A stretch of DNA of 64,000 nt. Source: Anaerolineaceae bacterium UBA700. GTDB lineage: Bacteria > Chloroflexota > Anaerolineae > Anaerolineales > Anaerolineaceae. Location: NCBI GenBank assembly GCA_002298885.1, contig DBMK01000147.1, positions 5,071 through 69,070 of the forward strand, given 5' to 3'. This document shows, piece after piece, positions 28,138-37,335 of the stretch. Within the stretch, counting starts at the first letter, position 1; every line of letters begins with the position of its first letter. The position numbers and the translations under genes were made by a program. Under the pieces are notes generated by a model, which made no database searches, was not told where the DNA came from, and saw nothing but the letters and a program-made list of their open reading frames with translations.

Positions 28138-29193
28138 TCACCTTCCGACGAAAGGCAGCAGGTCGAATGTTGTTGCCCGGACCAGGTCTTTCAGGGGTTG
28201 GTACACGCTGTCGTCGATTTCTTTAAGGTCGGCAATTTCGTAATTGTTGGCGGCGCTTAAGGCGGCCCGGCCTGTATCATCTTTGACCAGGTCCTTGAAA
28301 CCGAACATTAAGTCCTGGCGCATGTCCGCCTTAATAGCTGGATGGAAGGACAGGTTCAGATTGGGAATTACCGGATCGGACTGCCAGACGACCACGATTC
28401 GGTTCATCACATCCGTTAAGTCGGTGGAGACTGCCGTGGAGGTGCGCGGATCGCCTGTCGTTGCAAAAGTCGCTCCGAAATCACACACCCCAGTGATATA
28501 CAGGGCGCGGATCACGCCCACAGGACTGGTCAAAAAGGCGCCATCCTTGACCTTGAAGCCGGCACTCTGCAAGATCCCCAGAGGAACCAGGTAGCCGGAC
28601 GAGGAAAGCGGGTCGACCCAGCAAGGTTGTCTACCGGTGAACTGTTTCAGCGCCGTCACCGCGTCGGCGGTGCTTCGGTCGCTGCCTGGGTCGTAAAACA
28701 GGGTGAATTTTGCGCCTACGTTGGCATAAAAGCGGATGCCGTACTGGTAAACGCCAAAATGGTTGGTCAGCATTCCGGCTTCTGCGTAACCCTTCTGGTT
28801 GGCATAAAGATAGGTAAGCGGTGGCAAGAATGCCATGTCCACCCGCTTGAAAGCCATATCCGAGAGCAAGAGGATGTAGCTCGAATAGGACTTCACCGTA
28901 ATGACAAACCCGGTGAGCCGGGACACCGATTGGATCGCTTTGTTTGCCGCGTCGAGTGCTTTTGGGTCCTCTGATACGGATACAATGCCAAGTACCAGGG
29001 GATTGGCATTCGTCCCCTCGGGCGGAGGGGTTGCCGTGGCGATGGGCAGCGGGGTGAGCGTTGAAGTTGGCGCTTTAGCTGTTCCGGTCGGCGTGGGCTG
29101 TGGTGTAATGCTGCAAGCCGTAACCAGAATCGCAACCAGGAGAAGCATGATGACGATTTTATGCCCCGAGGAATGTGTGTTATGCAGCCGCAT
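28138..29193 (-). CDS. PhnD-like phosphate/phosphonate substrate-binding lipoprotein
   Basis: This protein of about 351 residues has a lipoprotein signal peptide: a hydrophobic stretch followed by the lipobox LVTAC, then a Thr/Pro-rich linker of about 30 residues. The mature part 'NPLVLGIVSVSEDPKALDAANKAIQSVSRLTG' and 'RVDMAFLPPLTYLYANQKGYAEAG' follow the PhnD/PtxB periplasmic-binding pattern, with the later 'SSSGYLVPLGILQSAGF' block. No permease or ATPase gene is next to it, so it is either an orphan receptor or shares a transporter encoded elsewhere. Start is ATG 29193 or GTG 29199; neither has a clear ribosome-binding site. Confidence 0.85.
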   Translation of the reverse strand: MRLHNTHSSGHKIVIMLLLVAILVTACSITPQPTPTGTAKAPTSTLTPLPIATATPPPEGTNANPLVLGIVSVSEDPKALDAANKAIQSVSRLTGFVITVKSYSSYILLLSDMAFKRVDMAFLPPLTYLYANQKGYAEAGMLTNHFGVYQYGIRFYANVGAKFTLFYDPGSDRSTADAVTALKQFTGRQPCWVDPLSSSGYLVPLGILQSAGFKVKDGAFLTSPVGVIRALYITGVCDFGATFATTGDPRTSTAVSTDLTDVMNRIVVVWQSDPVIPNLNLSFHPAIKADMRQDLMFGFKDLVKDDTGRAALSAANNYEIADLKEIDDSVYQPLKDLVRATTFDLLPFVGR

Positions 29194-29266
29194 GTTCACC
29201 CATGTAAGATTAAAATGCCCCGCCGCTTCGATTATAACTGATCTGCTTCCCTTACGCGCCGGCCGG

Positions 29267-30091
29267 TCAAATCTTTTCCGTCCACTCCGGATTGGCGTAT
29301 TTCTGCTTGACCAGCTCTGCCGCCCGCTTTAGTTCCACGCCCGCCAGGTGGCCCATGTCCAGCTTCAGGTCCAGGCAGCGCTCGAAAGCTGTAGCAAACG
29401 CCGCCACTGCTGCGTCCCACGAAACGTCGGTTTCTAATAATGCCGAAAGCGTGGTGGCATGATCCAAAAGCCTGGTTGCAGCCTCTTCTCTTTCACTCTC
29501 GTTCTTAAAATCCAGGACCTGCGTAATGCGCGAGAGATCGCCTTTCAAGGGCAGGCTCCCATGCTGCAAGACACCTGACAGCCGGCGCGCCTGGGCGCTC
29601 CCGATGATCTTCTTGCCGTTTGCCGTGATCTCGTAATTGGATGGCACTTCGAAACACACCGCCGCGTTTGGCTGCGATCCTGCTGGCAGAGGATATTTCT
29701 GTTCGGCCTGTGCCGGCAAGCCCAACAGGTGCAGACCCCCTAAAAGCGCCTGCGCCAGGCGGCGGTAGCTCTCCAAAATACCGCCCGCCACCCGCGGCTC
29801 GTTTAAAGGAGCTATGACCGCATAGGTCAATTCGTCCGTATGCAAGATGGCCCGTCCGCCTGTAGGTCGGCGCACGAGGTCCCACCCGAATCGCTGCAGG
29901 CGGTTCCGATCCACATCAGCCATGGGTTGAGCGTAGCCAAGCGACAGGCAAGGTGGATCCCAGGCGTACAGCCGGAGTGTAGGTGGGACGCTTCCACTGC
30001 CAACCGCCTCCAATATAGCCTCGTCGGTCGCCATATTCCAGGGGCCTTCCAGCGGTTTTGAAATGATCAAGCGCCATGTGGATCGCTGCAT
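29267..30091 (-). CDS. lipoate-protein ligase / octanoyltransferase family (LplA/LipM-like)
   Basis: This 274-residue enzyme attaches lipoyl or octanoyl groups to carrier proteins. It shows 'LSLGYAQP', 'VRRPTGGRAILHTDELTYAV' (lipoate-binding loop) and 'CFEVPSNYEITANGKKIIGSAQARR', with the Lys of NGKK as the probable acyl-binding residue. The 'LQHGSLPL' block that follows is closer to LipM-type octanoyltransferases than to LplA, but I cannot separate them firmly. ATG 30091 was chosen because it starts MQRSTWRLI, the usual N-terminus, and TATAAT lies 7 nt upstream; the longer frame has no support. Lipoyl carriers include GcvH, and a gcvT fusion lies 3 kb away. Confidence 0.85.
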   Translation of the reverse strand: MQRSTWRLIISKPLEGPWNMATDEAILEAVGSGSVPPTLRLYAWDPPCLSLGYAQPMADVDRNRLQRFGWDLVRRPTGGRAILHTDELTYAVIAPLNEPRVAGGILESYRRLAQALLGGLHLLGLPAQAEQKYPLPAGSQPNAAVCFEVPSNYEITANGKKIIGSAQARRLSGVLQHGSLPLKGDLSRITQVLDFKNESEREEAATRLLDHATTLSALLETDVSWDAAVAAFATAFERCLDLKLDMGHLAGVELKRAAELVKQKYANPEWTEKI

Positions 30092-30098
30092 AAACTTT

Positions 30099-30104
30099 AT
30101 TATA
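30099..30104 (-). promoter_or_regulatory. -10 box TATAAT 7 nt before a start codon (leaderless)
   Basis: On the minus strand TATAAT (30104-30099) is followed by AAAGTTT and the ATG at 30091. No ribosome-binding site is possible in that space. Confidence 0.5.
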
Positions 30105-30214
30105 TCTGAAGCAGCGCCGCCTGGCGAACGCGATGTTAATATCCCAGGCTTCGCTCGATTCTTGCACCGTTTTATGATAACAGTGGTTTCAGGTAGAATA
30201 AATGAACCAAGCAT

Positions 30215-30222
30215 GTTAGAAT
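30215..30222 (+). promoter_or_regulatory. extended -10 promoter (TGtTAGAAT) of the nucleoside kinase
   Basis: TAGAAT at 30217-30222 is preceded by TGT starting at 30214-30216. It lies 12 nt before ATG 30235, leaving a leader of about five bases. Confidence 0.4.
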
Positions 30223-30234
30223 AGCTTTCCCAAC

Positions 30235-31998
30235 ATGTTCGATCAGAAAAGTGAAATGAACCCTTCAGTAGAAATAATTAAAGAGTCGTCACCCAGCCCC
30301 CTGGTAGAGATCCATCTACCGGATGGGAGAGTGTTTTCTGCGCCCAGAGGTACACCCGTTGGCGCATTTTTGCGCGCTTTGCCGGAATGGAGCAAGCCAC
30401 AGATCACCGGCGCCGTGGTCAACGGCAGCCTGCGCGAATTAACCTACCCAATCGTGATGGAATCCAACGTCCGTCCGGTTACCATGGAGGACGATGATGG
30501 ATCGCGCATCTACCGCCGTTCAGTTACCTTCCTCCTTGAGACCGCCTTCGACGATCTATTTCCGGATGTCGACCTGTCGGTGGACCACAGCCTCTCCTCG
30601 GGGGCATTCTACTGCAAGGCGATTGGCCGCGAACCGCTTTCAAAGGCTGAACTGGAGACTCTGGAAAGCCACATGCGCGACCTGGTAAAAGCCGACCTTG
30701 CTTTCGAGCGTAAGCAGTTTCCGCTGCAAGAGGCAATCGAATATTTCCGCAGCAAAGGGCAGACAGAAAAAGTGCAACTGCTGAAATATCGCCAGAAGGA
30801 TTTCCTGGTACTGTACCAGTTGAAGGAACGGCGGGATTACCACCACGGGTACATGGTGCCTTCCACGGGATTGTTGAAATACTTCGCCTTGACCTCGATG
30901 GGCGACGGGTTTGCCTTGCGTTTCCCGCGCCGTTTCTCGCCCGAAAAGCTGATGCCCATGCCGGATTCGCCGAAACTGCTGGCTACTTTTAAACAGTACG
31001 GCGATTGGCTGGACCGTTTGGGAATTGGATCGGTTGGGGCGCTGAACGATACGATCAGCGCCGGGCGGATTGCCGAGCTGATCCTGGTTTCCGAAGCTCT
31101 GCACGAGCAGAAAATTGCCGACATTGCCCGGCAGATTGTCGCCCGACGCAAGGAGGCGCGCATCGTCCTGATTGCCGGCCCATCATCCTCTGGGAAAACC
31201 ACCTTCTCAAAGCGCCTTTCTGTCCAGCTTCTGGCCCAGGGAATCGAGCCATACCCTCTTGAAATGGATAATTACTTTGTCGACCGCGACCACACCCCGC
31301 GGGATAAAAGCGGAAAATTCGATTTTGAAGCCCTCGAAGCCCTGGATACCAGGCGCTTTGGCAGCGATCTGCAGCACCTGATCGCCGGCGAGGAAGTCCA
31401 GCTTCCCCATTTTAATTTCAAGGAAGGCCGGGGCGAGCCGGGGGACGTGGTCCGTTTACGTCGGGACCAATTGATCGTCTTGGAAGGGATCCATGGTTTG
31501 AACCCCCGCCTGTTGCCGGATATTCCTTCTAACCAGGCGTTCCGGATCTATGTCTCCTGCCTGACCCAGCTCAACCTCGACCGCCATAACCGCATTTCGA
31601 CAACCGATACGCGCCTGTTGCGCCGTATCGCCCGCGACGCCCGCGAGCGGGGCTATTCTGCCCTGCAGACCATCGGCCGCTGGGAATCGGTAACCCGCGG
31701 CGAAAAACGCAATATCTTCCCGTACCAGGAGAACGCCGATGAGCTGTTCAATTCGGCGCTGGTCCATGAGCTTTCAGCAATTAAGCCGGTCGTTGAGCCG
31801 CTATTGCGCCAGGTGCCGTTTGGGTCGATGGAGTATATCGAGGCCAAGCGCCTGCTGGCTTTCCTCGAGTGGTTCCTGCCGATCAACCACGATCTGATTC
31901 CGGATAACTCTATCCTGCGCGAGTTCATCGGCGGATCCATTTTACAGAACTTCAAATTGTGGGAATCCGGCAGCAACGGCCGGGACCAAAATGGCTAA
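30235..31998 (+). CDS. TGS-domain nucleoside (uridine) kinase-like protein
   Basis: This 587-residue protein joins a ThrRS-like N-terminal half to a uridine-kinase-like C-terminal half. Residues about 20-80 are a TGS domain ('EIHLPDGRVFSAPRGTPVGAFL'). Residues about 95-170 resemble the second additional domain of threonyl-tRNA synthetase ('DVDLSVDHSLSSGAFYCKA'). From about residue 305 the kinase begins with the P-loop 'AGPSSSGKTTFSKRL', then 'LEMDNYFVDRDHTPRDKSGKFDFEALEALD' and 'LIVLEGIHGLNPRLL'. Related fused kinases are known in several phyla. Whether the N-terminal part senses tRNA or nucleotide is unknown. Start could be ATG 30235 or ATG 30256. A strong terminator follows. Confidence 0.85.
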   Translation: MFDQKSEMNPSVEIIKESSPSPLVEIHLPDGRVFSAPRGTPVGAFLRALPEWSKPQITGAVVNGSLRELTYPIVMESNVRPVTMEDDDGSRIYRRSVTFLLETAFDDLFPDVDLSVDHSLSSGAFYCKAIGREPLSKAELETLESHMRDLVKADLAFERKQFPLQEAIEYFRSKGQTEKVQLLKYRQKDFLVLYQLKERRDYHHGYMVPSTGLLKYFALTSMGDGFALRFPRRFSPEKLMPMPDSPKLLATFKQYGDWLDRLGIGSVGALNDTISAGRIAELILVSEALHEQKIADIARQIVARRKEARIVLIAGPSSSGKTTFSKRLSVQLLAQGIEPYPLEMDNYFVDRDHTPRDKSGKFDFEALEALDTRRFGSDLQHLIAGEEVQLPHFNFKEGRGEPGDVVRLRRDQLIVLEGIHGLNPRLLPDIPSNQAFRIYVSCLTQLNLDRHNRISTTDTRLLRRIARDARERGYSALQTIGRWESVTRGEKRNIFPYQENADELFNSALVHELSAIKPVVEPLLRQVPFGSMEYIEAKRLLAFLEWFLPINHDLIPDNSILREFIGGSILQNFKLWESGSNGRDQNG

Positions 31999-32014
31999 CT
32001 TTTCTTTAATTATA

Positions 32015-32049
32015 AAATCGGGCTGCGAAGCAGCCCGATTTTTTTATTA
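32015..32049 (+). terminator. rho-independent terminator of the nucleoside kinase gene
   Basis: A perfect 12-bp stem (32015-32026 with 32030-32041) with a GAA loop is followed at once by a T-rich tract. The stop codon is 16 bases upstream. On the other strand it can also end the aminotransferase gene. Confidence 0.9.
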
Positions 32050-32053
32050 TTAA

Positions 32054-33271
32054 CTATGTCATGTGTTTGCCAATTACTTTGGCCAGGCGGGCGATCCCTT
32101 CGGTGATCTTTTCCGGCGCGGAATACGAGAAATTCAGGCGCATCGTGTTATCGCCTCCGCCGCAGGGGAAGAACGAGGTGCCGGGTACGTAAGCCACCTT
32201 CTCAGCCACTGCTTCCGGGAACAACGCAGTCGTGCTCAACCCCTCCGGCAGGGTCGCCCATAAGAAAAGGCCTCCCTGGGGGTGGGTCCAATGCACGCCA
32301 GGGGGCATCAATTCAGTCAGTGTATCCAGCATTACGTCACGCCGGACTTTGTAAACTTCACAGATCATCTTTACGTGGCGATCGATATAACCGTGTTGGC
32401 CGACCTCTAACGCGAGAACTTGATTGAACGTAGCCGAATTGAGATCGGTTCCCTGTTTGGCCAGGACCAGCCTATGAATCACTTCGATGGGGGCGATCAC
32501 CCAGGCCAGGCGCAGGCCAGGGGCAATAATCTTCGAGAATGTGCTCAGGTAAATCACATTGCCGGTATAGCTGCCATTATTGGTATGGATTTTGTTATCG
32601 ATCACCACCAGGGAAGGCAGATGTTCACCTTCAAAGCGCAATTGACCATAAGGGTCGTCTTCGATGATCGGTACCCCGTAACGATCGGCTAATTCGACAA
32701 GCTGCATGCGCCGTTCCATAATCAATGTGGAACCGGTCGGATTTTGGAAATTAGGTAAGGCATAAATGAACTTGGGGCCTGTCCGCAGCGCTTTTTCAAG
32801 CTCGTCGGTTATCATACCAAATTCATCGGATGGAACTGGGACGTACTCTGCTCCGTAAGCATTCCAGGCCTGCAATGCACCCAGGTAGGTGGGACTTTCA
32901 ACCACGATCCGGTCGCCGCGATTGATGAAGATTTTTCCCAGCAGGTCGAGCGCCTGCTGCGATCCGGATGTTATCATGATATTATCCGGCGAAATTTGAA
33001 TCCCGTAACGCGCGGTGTGGCGGGCAATCATTTCGCGCAAAGGAGGATACCCCTCAGTAGAGCCATATTGGAGAGAGTAGGCTCCCTTATCCTTAAGAAC
33101 CCGGCCACAGGCTTCCAGGATTTCGGCCACTGGAAAAACTTCGGTTGCCGGCAGGCCGCCGGCAAAAGAGATTACATCGGGCTGCTCAGTCAATTTGAGG
33201 AGCTCACGGATGGCCGAGCTCTTCATGCGTTGAGTCCGTTGAGCAAAACGATGTTCCCAGGGAGTTTGCAT
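32054..33271 (-). CDS. PLP-dependent class I/II aminotransferase
   Basis: This 405-residue aminotransferase belongs to the 2-aminoadipate/MocR-like branch. It has 'VISFAGGLPATEVFP' near the N-terminus, 'YSLQYGSTEGYPPLREMIARH', 'ITSGSQQALDLLGKIF', 'YALPNFQNPTGSTL' and 'PIIEDDPYGQLRFEG'. The PLP-binding Lys lies in 'YLSTFSKIIAPGLRLAW', and the substrate-binding Arg in 'TMRLNFSYSAPE'. ATG 33271 is the best start: AGAGGA lies 5-10 nt upstream and MQTPWEHRF is a natural beginning. Members act on aromatic, branched-chain or aminoadipate substrates, and the specificity cannot be read here. It lies directly downstream of the GlyA-GcvT gene. Confidence 0.9.
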   Translation of the reverse strand: MQTPWEHRFAQRTQRMKSSAIRELLKLTEQPDVISFAGGLPATEVFPVAEILEACGRVLKDKGAYSLQYGSTEGYPPLREMIARHTARYGIQISPDNIMITSGSQQALDLLGKIFINRGDRIVVESPTYLGALQAWNAYGAEYVPVPSDEFGMITDELEKALRTGPKFIYALPNFQNPTGSTLIMERRMQLVELADRYGVPIIEDDPYGQLRFEGEHLPSLVVIDNKIHTNNGSYTGNVIYLSTFSKIIAPGLRLAWVIAPIEVIHRLVLAKQGTDLNSATFNQVLALEVGQHGYIDRHVKMICEVYKVRRDVMLDTLTELMPPGVHWTHPQGGLFLWATLPEGLSTTALFPEAVAEKVAYVPGTSFFPCGGGDNTMRLNFSYSAPEKITEGIARLAKVIGKHMT

Positions 33272-33354
33272 TTTTTCCTCTTTCTTCGTAAGAATAGAAT
33301 GAGTTGAAGCCTTCAGCAAGTTCGAGATTCGATCCTCGGTTAAAAAAATCCGCG

Positions 33355-36300
33355 CTAGGCCAGCTTCAGGAAACGGCTTACCACGGTTGCAGAAGAAGGA
33401 AGTGTCACTCGATCTCCAATTCTTAACTCAGACGGAGCTTTTCCGGAAGATTTAGGCGCCGATTGGTAAATTACGATGGGTGTTCCTTCATAACTAAATT
33501 TCAATTCAACGAATGCCTGACCGGTCAGGTATCCTTCGCTGTCGATCGAACAGCTCGTTACCACGCCGATCGTGCGGCCTTTTGCATCCAGGACCGGGTC
33601 CTGGTTGTGGGCCATGCGCACGCCTTTATCGTTGAAGCGGAACCGCACGACAACGCCCGTACGCTTCGATTCACGCGCAATATACGCCTCCCGGCCGATA
33701 AACCAGGGCTTATAAATCTTCACGTAGGTGCCAAAGCCGGCTTCGGCAACGCCCAGGTTCAACTCTCCGCCCATTTCGTGACCGTAAAGCGGCAGTCCGG
33801 CCTCCGTGCGCAAAGAATCGCGCGCTCCCAGCCCGCAGGGCTTCAGCCCAAGCGGCGCCCCGGCTGCCATCAGGGCCTGCCATAAATCAACGCTCTTTTC
33901 CGGGTGCACAAAAAGTTCAAAGGCCATTTTTTCGCCGGTATACCCGGTGCGCGAAATGACCAGATCGAAGCCACCCACAACGCCTTCGCAAAGTTCTGTG
34001 CGTTTGAGAGAGTTGATCTTCCTACGGGTTGCCGCGTCGCAGCCGAGAGCGAGTAATATTTCGCGCGATTTTGGGCCTTGCAGGGCAATATCAACCCGCA
34101 TGTCAACGCCTTCTTGAGGGTCGCGCAGGTTGCGCAGCCTTGCCCCGCGTCCGAATGCCTTTACTGACGGAGACTGGTTGTCCACGCGCACATTTCCTGA
34201 GTGGACGGCGCACAGCCAGGCCCAATCCTTATCATCATTGGCGGCATTGACGACGACCATGTAGCAATCGCGCTGCCGGCGATAGACCATTACGTCATCC
34301 AGGACGTTTGCATCCGGATCGAGCAGGTGGGAGTAACACGATTCGCCCGGGGCCAGCGAGGCGATGTCGTTGGCGCACACGCTGTCCAGGAATGAACAGG
34401 CATCTACCCCCTCCACCTGATAAACGCCCATGTGCGAAACGTCGAATAACCCGGCTGCCTGGCGCGTGGCAAGGTGCTCTTCCACGACAGACGTGTACCA
34501 GACCGGCATATCCCAGCCCGCAAAAGACACCATCTTGGCGCCCAATTGGCGGTGGACCTCATTCAAGTTCGTCTTCTTGAGGCCGGTTTGGTTTTCTTTC
34601 CAGGAGAATTTTGGTAAGGTTTTTGTCTTCTCGACCCGGATTCCGATGTAATAGGGTTTTGACGACGATATGGTTTTTCCCTTCGCTTTTGGAATGGGAT
34701 TTTCTGAAGCATCAGTAACGATCACCGGCCCCGGCAGGCGGCGACTCACTTGCGGGTCAAAGGCAATATACCCGTCCGAAAGACCGCGCAAAAAAGCGGC
34801 TGCCAGGCCAAAATCGGAAGCCGCCATACCGAAGCGGTAAACGCCGGGTTCGACGCAAGTGATTTTTCCTTTAATGGTTTTGACAGGAGTTGTAATTGAG
34901 GTCGTTTGCGTATCTCCCGGCTTTAATGCTTCGCAATCGCTGCTGAAGACATAGTTAACGAAATGACGAATTGTCTCGGCTTTGAGTTCAAGAGCAGCCC
35001 GGCCGCGGCGGGATTTTGGCCGGTCGTCAAGATAATAGTAATGCGGATAGCCATGATTCGTGGGCTCATAATCCAGGCCAGCTTTACACGCCAGGGCGCG
35101 CACCTTCAATTTTGCTTCTTCCAGCACCTTAAAATCGACCTTAGCGCGTGTCACCAGCCCCTGGCGAGTTTCAACCCGGTAAGGGGTCGTTGAAAGCAGC
35201 ACGTCAGCCATGATGTCCGCAATTTGAACCATATCCTCTTCTCGAAGCCCGCGCTGAGTTGTCCAGACGGTTCCAAACCGGATCCCGGAGGCGTTTAAAG
35301 AGGTTTTATCCCCTGGGATGGTGTTGCGATTGAGGACCAGTCCGGCAATATCCAAGATGCGCGCTGCCAAATCACCAGAGAGTGTCGTGCCTTCCGTGCC
35401 GGTGATTGTCCGGCAGTCCAGATTTGCCAGGTGGGTGTTCGTACCGGCGTACGGGATCCGCATGCCGCGTTCTTTCAAGCGATCGACCAATGCTGCGCAG
35501 TTCTTCAGGATCTGCGCTTGCAAACTGCGGAATGTTTCGGTTCTGGCGATTTTAAACGCGGCTGCAAGGGCGGCGAAGACGTGTACGTGGGGGCCTCCCT
35601 GCTCTCCAGGGAATACACCCCGGTCGAGTTTCTTCGCCAGGCTGGCATCGTTGGTCAGTATGCACGCGCCGCGTGGGCCGCATAAGGACTTGTGGGTCGT
35701 AAAAGTGATGATCTGAGCGTATCCTACCGGCGAAGGGATAACACCGGCTGCTACCGGACCGGCGATGTGTGAAATGTCGGCCATCAAGTAGGCGCCGCAG
35801 GCATCGGCAATAGCCCGGTAGCGCTGCCAATCGGGAATCCACGGATAGGATGAATATCCCGCAATGATGATTTTCGGTTTATTCTCTTTGGCGATGGCTT
35901 CTAGGGCATCATAATCGATGCGCTCGGTCGACGGATCGACGTTGTAATGGACAGCTTTGTAGAGCTTACCGGACCGGTTAGCGGATGAGCCATGAGTGAG
36001 GTGGCCGCCGTGCAGCAAGTTTAATCCCAGGATGGTATCGCCTGGATCTAGCAGCGCGCTGTACACTGCATTGTTGGCTGGCGCGCCTGAAAGCGGCTGG
36101 ACATTAACATACAACTGGTCGGCAGAGATTGCAGGTGTAGCAAAAACCTCGGCGCAGCGCCGGCGCGCCAACTCCTCGACAACGTCAGCGTATTCAACGC
36201 CTTTGTAGTAGCGCGGATCAGCGTAGCGCCGGTATTTTGAGAGCTGGGTTGCATAATCCAGGATTTCGCTTTCGTTAAGCTGCCGGGTTTCATCGTCTGG

Positions 36301-36483
36301 ATATCCTTCGGCGTATATATTCTGTAACACAGAGCCGAGCGCTTCACGCACCGCTAAAGGAGCCGAACTTTCACTGGGGATGAGGATTAATTTGCGGGCT
36401 TGCCGTTCTGCTTCGAGTTCGGTTAATTCGAAAACGCCGGAATCGAGTTCAGCCAGCGATCCGCGAAAGAGAAAATCACCCAT
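33355..36483 (-). CDS. fusion of serine hydroxymethyltransferase (GlyA-like) and aminomethyltransferase (GcvT-like)
   Basis: One frame of 1042 residues joins two enzymes of glycine-folate one-carbon metabolism. Residues 1 to about 470 are SHMT-like: 'LIPSESSAPLAVREALGS', 'YAEGYP', 'RYYKGVEYADVVEELARRR', and the PLP-Lys K265 in 'TTHKSLCGPRGA'. About 28 extra residues split YAEGYP from RYY. Residues about 470-640 are a linker domain I cannot assign. From about 640 to 1042 it is GcvT: 'GAKMVSFAGWDMPVWY', 'GLFDVSHMG', 'ISRTGYTGEKMAFELF' and 'GLGARDSLRTEAGLPLYGHE'. ATG 36483 has AAGGAG upstream. No gcvH or gcvP is present in the window, but a lipoyl/octanoyl transferase lies nearby. Both halves look intact. 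Confidence 0.9.
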   Translation of the reverse strand: MGDFLFRGSLAELDSGVFELTELEAERQARKLILIPSESSAPLAVREALGSVLQNIYAEGYPDDETRQLNESEILDYATQLSKYRRYADPRYYKGVEYADVVEELARRRCAEVFATPAISADQLYVNVQPLSGAPANNAVYSALLDPGDTILGLNLLHGGHLTHGSSANRSGKLYKAVHYNVDPSTERIDYDALEAIAKENKPKIIIAGYSSYPWIPDWQRYRAIADACGAYLMADISHIAGPVAAGVIPSPVGYAQIITFTTHKSLCGPRGACILTNDASLAKKLDRGVFPGEQGGPHVHVFAALAAAFKIARTETFRSLQAQILKNCAALVDRLKERGMRIPYAGTNTHLANLDCRTITGTEGTTLSGDLAARILDIAGLVLNRNTIPGDKTSLNASGIRFGTVWTTQRGLREEDMVQIADIMADVLLSTTPYRVETRQGLVTRAKVDFKVLEEAKLKVRALACKAGLDYEPTNHGYPHYYYLDDRPKSRRGRAALELKAETIRHFVNYVFSSDCEALKPGDTQTTSITTPVKTIKGKITCVEPGVYRFGMAASDFGLAAAFLRGLSDGYIAFDPQVSRRLPGPVIVTDASENPIPKAKGKTISSSKPYYIGIRVEKTKTLPKFSWKENQTGLKKTNLNEVHRQLGAKMVSFAGWDMPVWYTSVVEEHLATRQAAGLFDVSHMGVYQVEGVDACSFLDSVCANDIASLAPGESCYSHLLDPDANVLDDVMVYRRQRDCYMVVVNAANDDKDWAWLCAVHSGNVRVDNQSPSVKAFGRGARLRNLRDPQEGVDMRVDIALQGPKSREILLALGCDAATRRKINSLKRTELCEGVVGGFDLVISRTGYTGEKMAFELFVHPEKSVDLWQALMAAGAPLGLKPCGLGARDSLRTEAGLPLYGHEMGGELNLGVAEAGFGTYVKIYKPWFIGREAYIARESKRTGVVVRFRFNDKGVRMAHNQDPVLDAKGRTIGVVTSCSIDSEGYLTGQAFVELKFSYEGTPIVIYQSAPKSSGKAPSELRIGDRVTLPSSATVVSRFLKLA

Positions 36484-36608
36484 TAAAATCTCCTTGGGGT
36501 ATCGATATTGCCGTTCCAACCTGCCATAGGCGCTCAACCAGCCTGGCAAGTTCTGAGCCAGGCTGACCTTGATTCAAGTATACCATTAAGCTCACGTTTG
36601 GTTTTTTC

Positions 36609-37106
36609 CTATTTGATCGATGTAATTACGCCGGCGGTCATCCTCTTCAGGTCTGCGGGATTCAATGAAAAAACGGCGTGAGGCGTCCCTGCCGCAGCCC
36701 ATACGATTGGAAAAGCCAACAGATCCTCATCAATGAAGGTTAAGATTTGGCTCGCCAATCCAACGGGTGGGACGCCGCCGATGGCAAACCCGGTGTGGGA
36801 GCGGACGAAATCAGCATCGCCTTTCTTGACCATCTCGCCGACTAAATCCATCATTCGAGTCTCATTGACGCGGTTGACTCCGCTGGCAAGCACCATTATC
36901 GGCCGGCTTGTTTCGGCTCCCATAAAGATCAGCGATTTGACGATCTGTCCAACCTGACAATTTACTGCCTGTGCGGCCTCGAGCGCGGTGCGCGTCGAGC
37001 CCGGCAGTTCGATCACCTGGCAAGGCAACCCCAAGGCTTCAAGGGCAGCCTGTACTTTTTGCGCGGATTGGCTTAGTTCGGACACTGGTTTCACTCCCGT
37101 ACCCAT
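36609..37106 (-). CDS. YbaK/EbsC-type aminoacyl-tRNA deacylase
   Basis: This 165-residue protein matches the YbaK/ProX family, which removes wrongly attached amino acids from tRNA. It has 'CQVIELPGSTRTALEAAQAVNCQVGQIVKSLIF' with the conserved catalytic Lys of 'QIVKSL', then 'MVLASGVNRVNETRM' and 'HTGFAIGGVPPVG' as the substrate loop. Length is normal. It stands alone, upstream of the GlyA-GcvT fusion on the same strand (125 bases apart). TATAAT lies 10 nt before its ATG, so its mRNA would have a leader of only a few bases. Confidence 0.9.
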   Translation of the reverse strand: MGTGVKPVSELSQSAQKVQAALEALGLPCQVIELPGSTRTALEAAQAVNCQVGQIVKSLIFMGAETSRPIMVLASGVNRVNETRMMDLVGEMVKKGDADFVRSHTGFAIGGVPPVGLASQILTFIDEDLLAFPIVWAAAGTPHAVFSLNPADLKRMTAGVITSIK

Positions 37107-37248
37107 TGGTGAAGAGATTATAATCGGAAGATCTACGATGCCTTATTGGAAATAGTTTAAATCACAATCAAACAAACGGCAAGGAGATTGGTGTGGGAAC
37201 AAATAATGACCGATTTAATGAGAATGGCTCATCGATTAAGCGTATTTT

Positions 37249-37274
37249 CATTAATATTTGCATATTGATTAATG
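37249..37274. promoter_or_regulatory. dyad CATTAAT-N12-ATTAATG upstream of the ECF sigma gene
   Basis: Perfect 7-base arms separated by 12 bases lie about 60 bases before the sigma gene, in an AT-rich, otherwise empty stretch of 230 bases. It has the size of a regulator-binding site. Chance occurrence in AT-rich DNA is possible. Confidence 0.3.
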
Positions 37275-37335
37275 TGAAACTCTTAACCTTTGCAGGTGTT
37301 ATTAATACAAGAGTGACGCAGTAAAGGCCTTGAGC

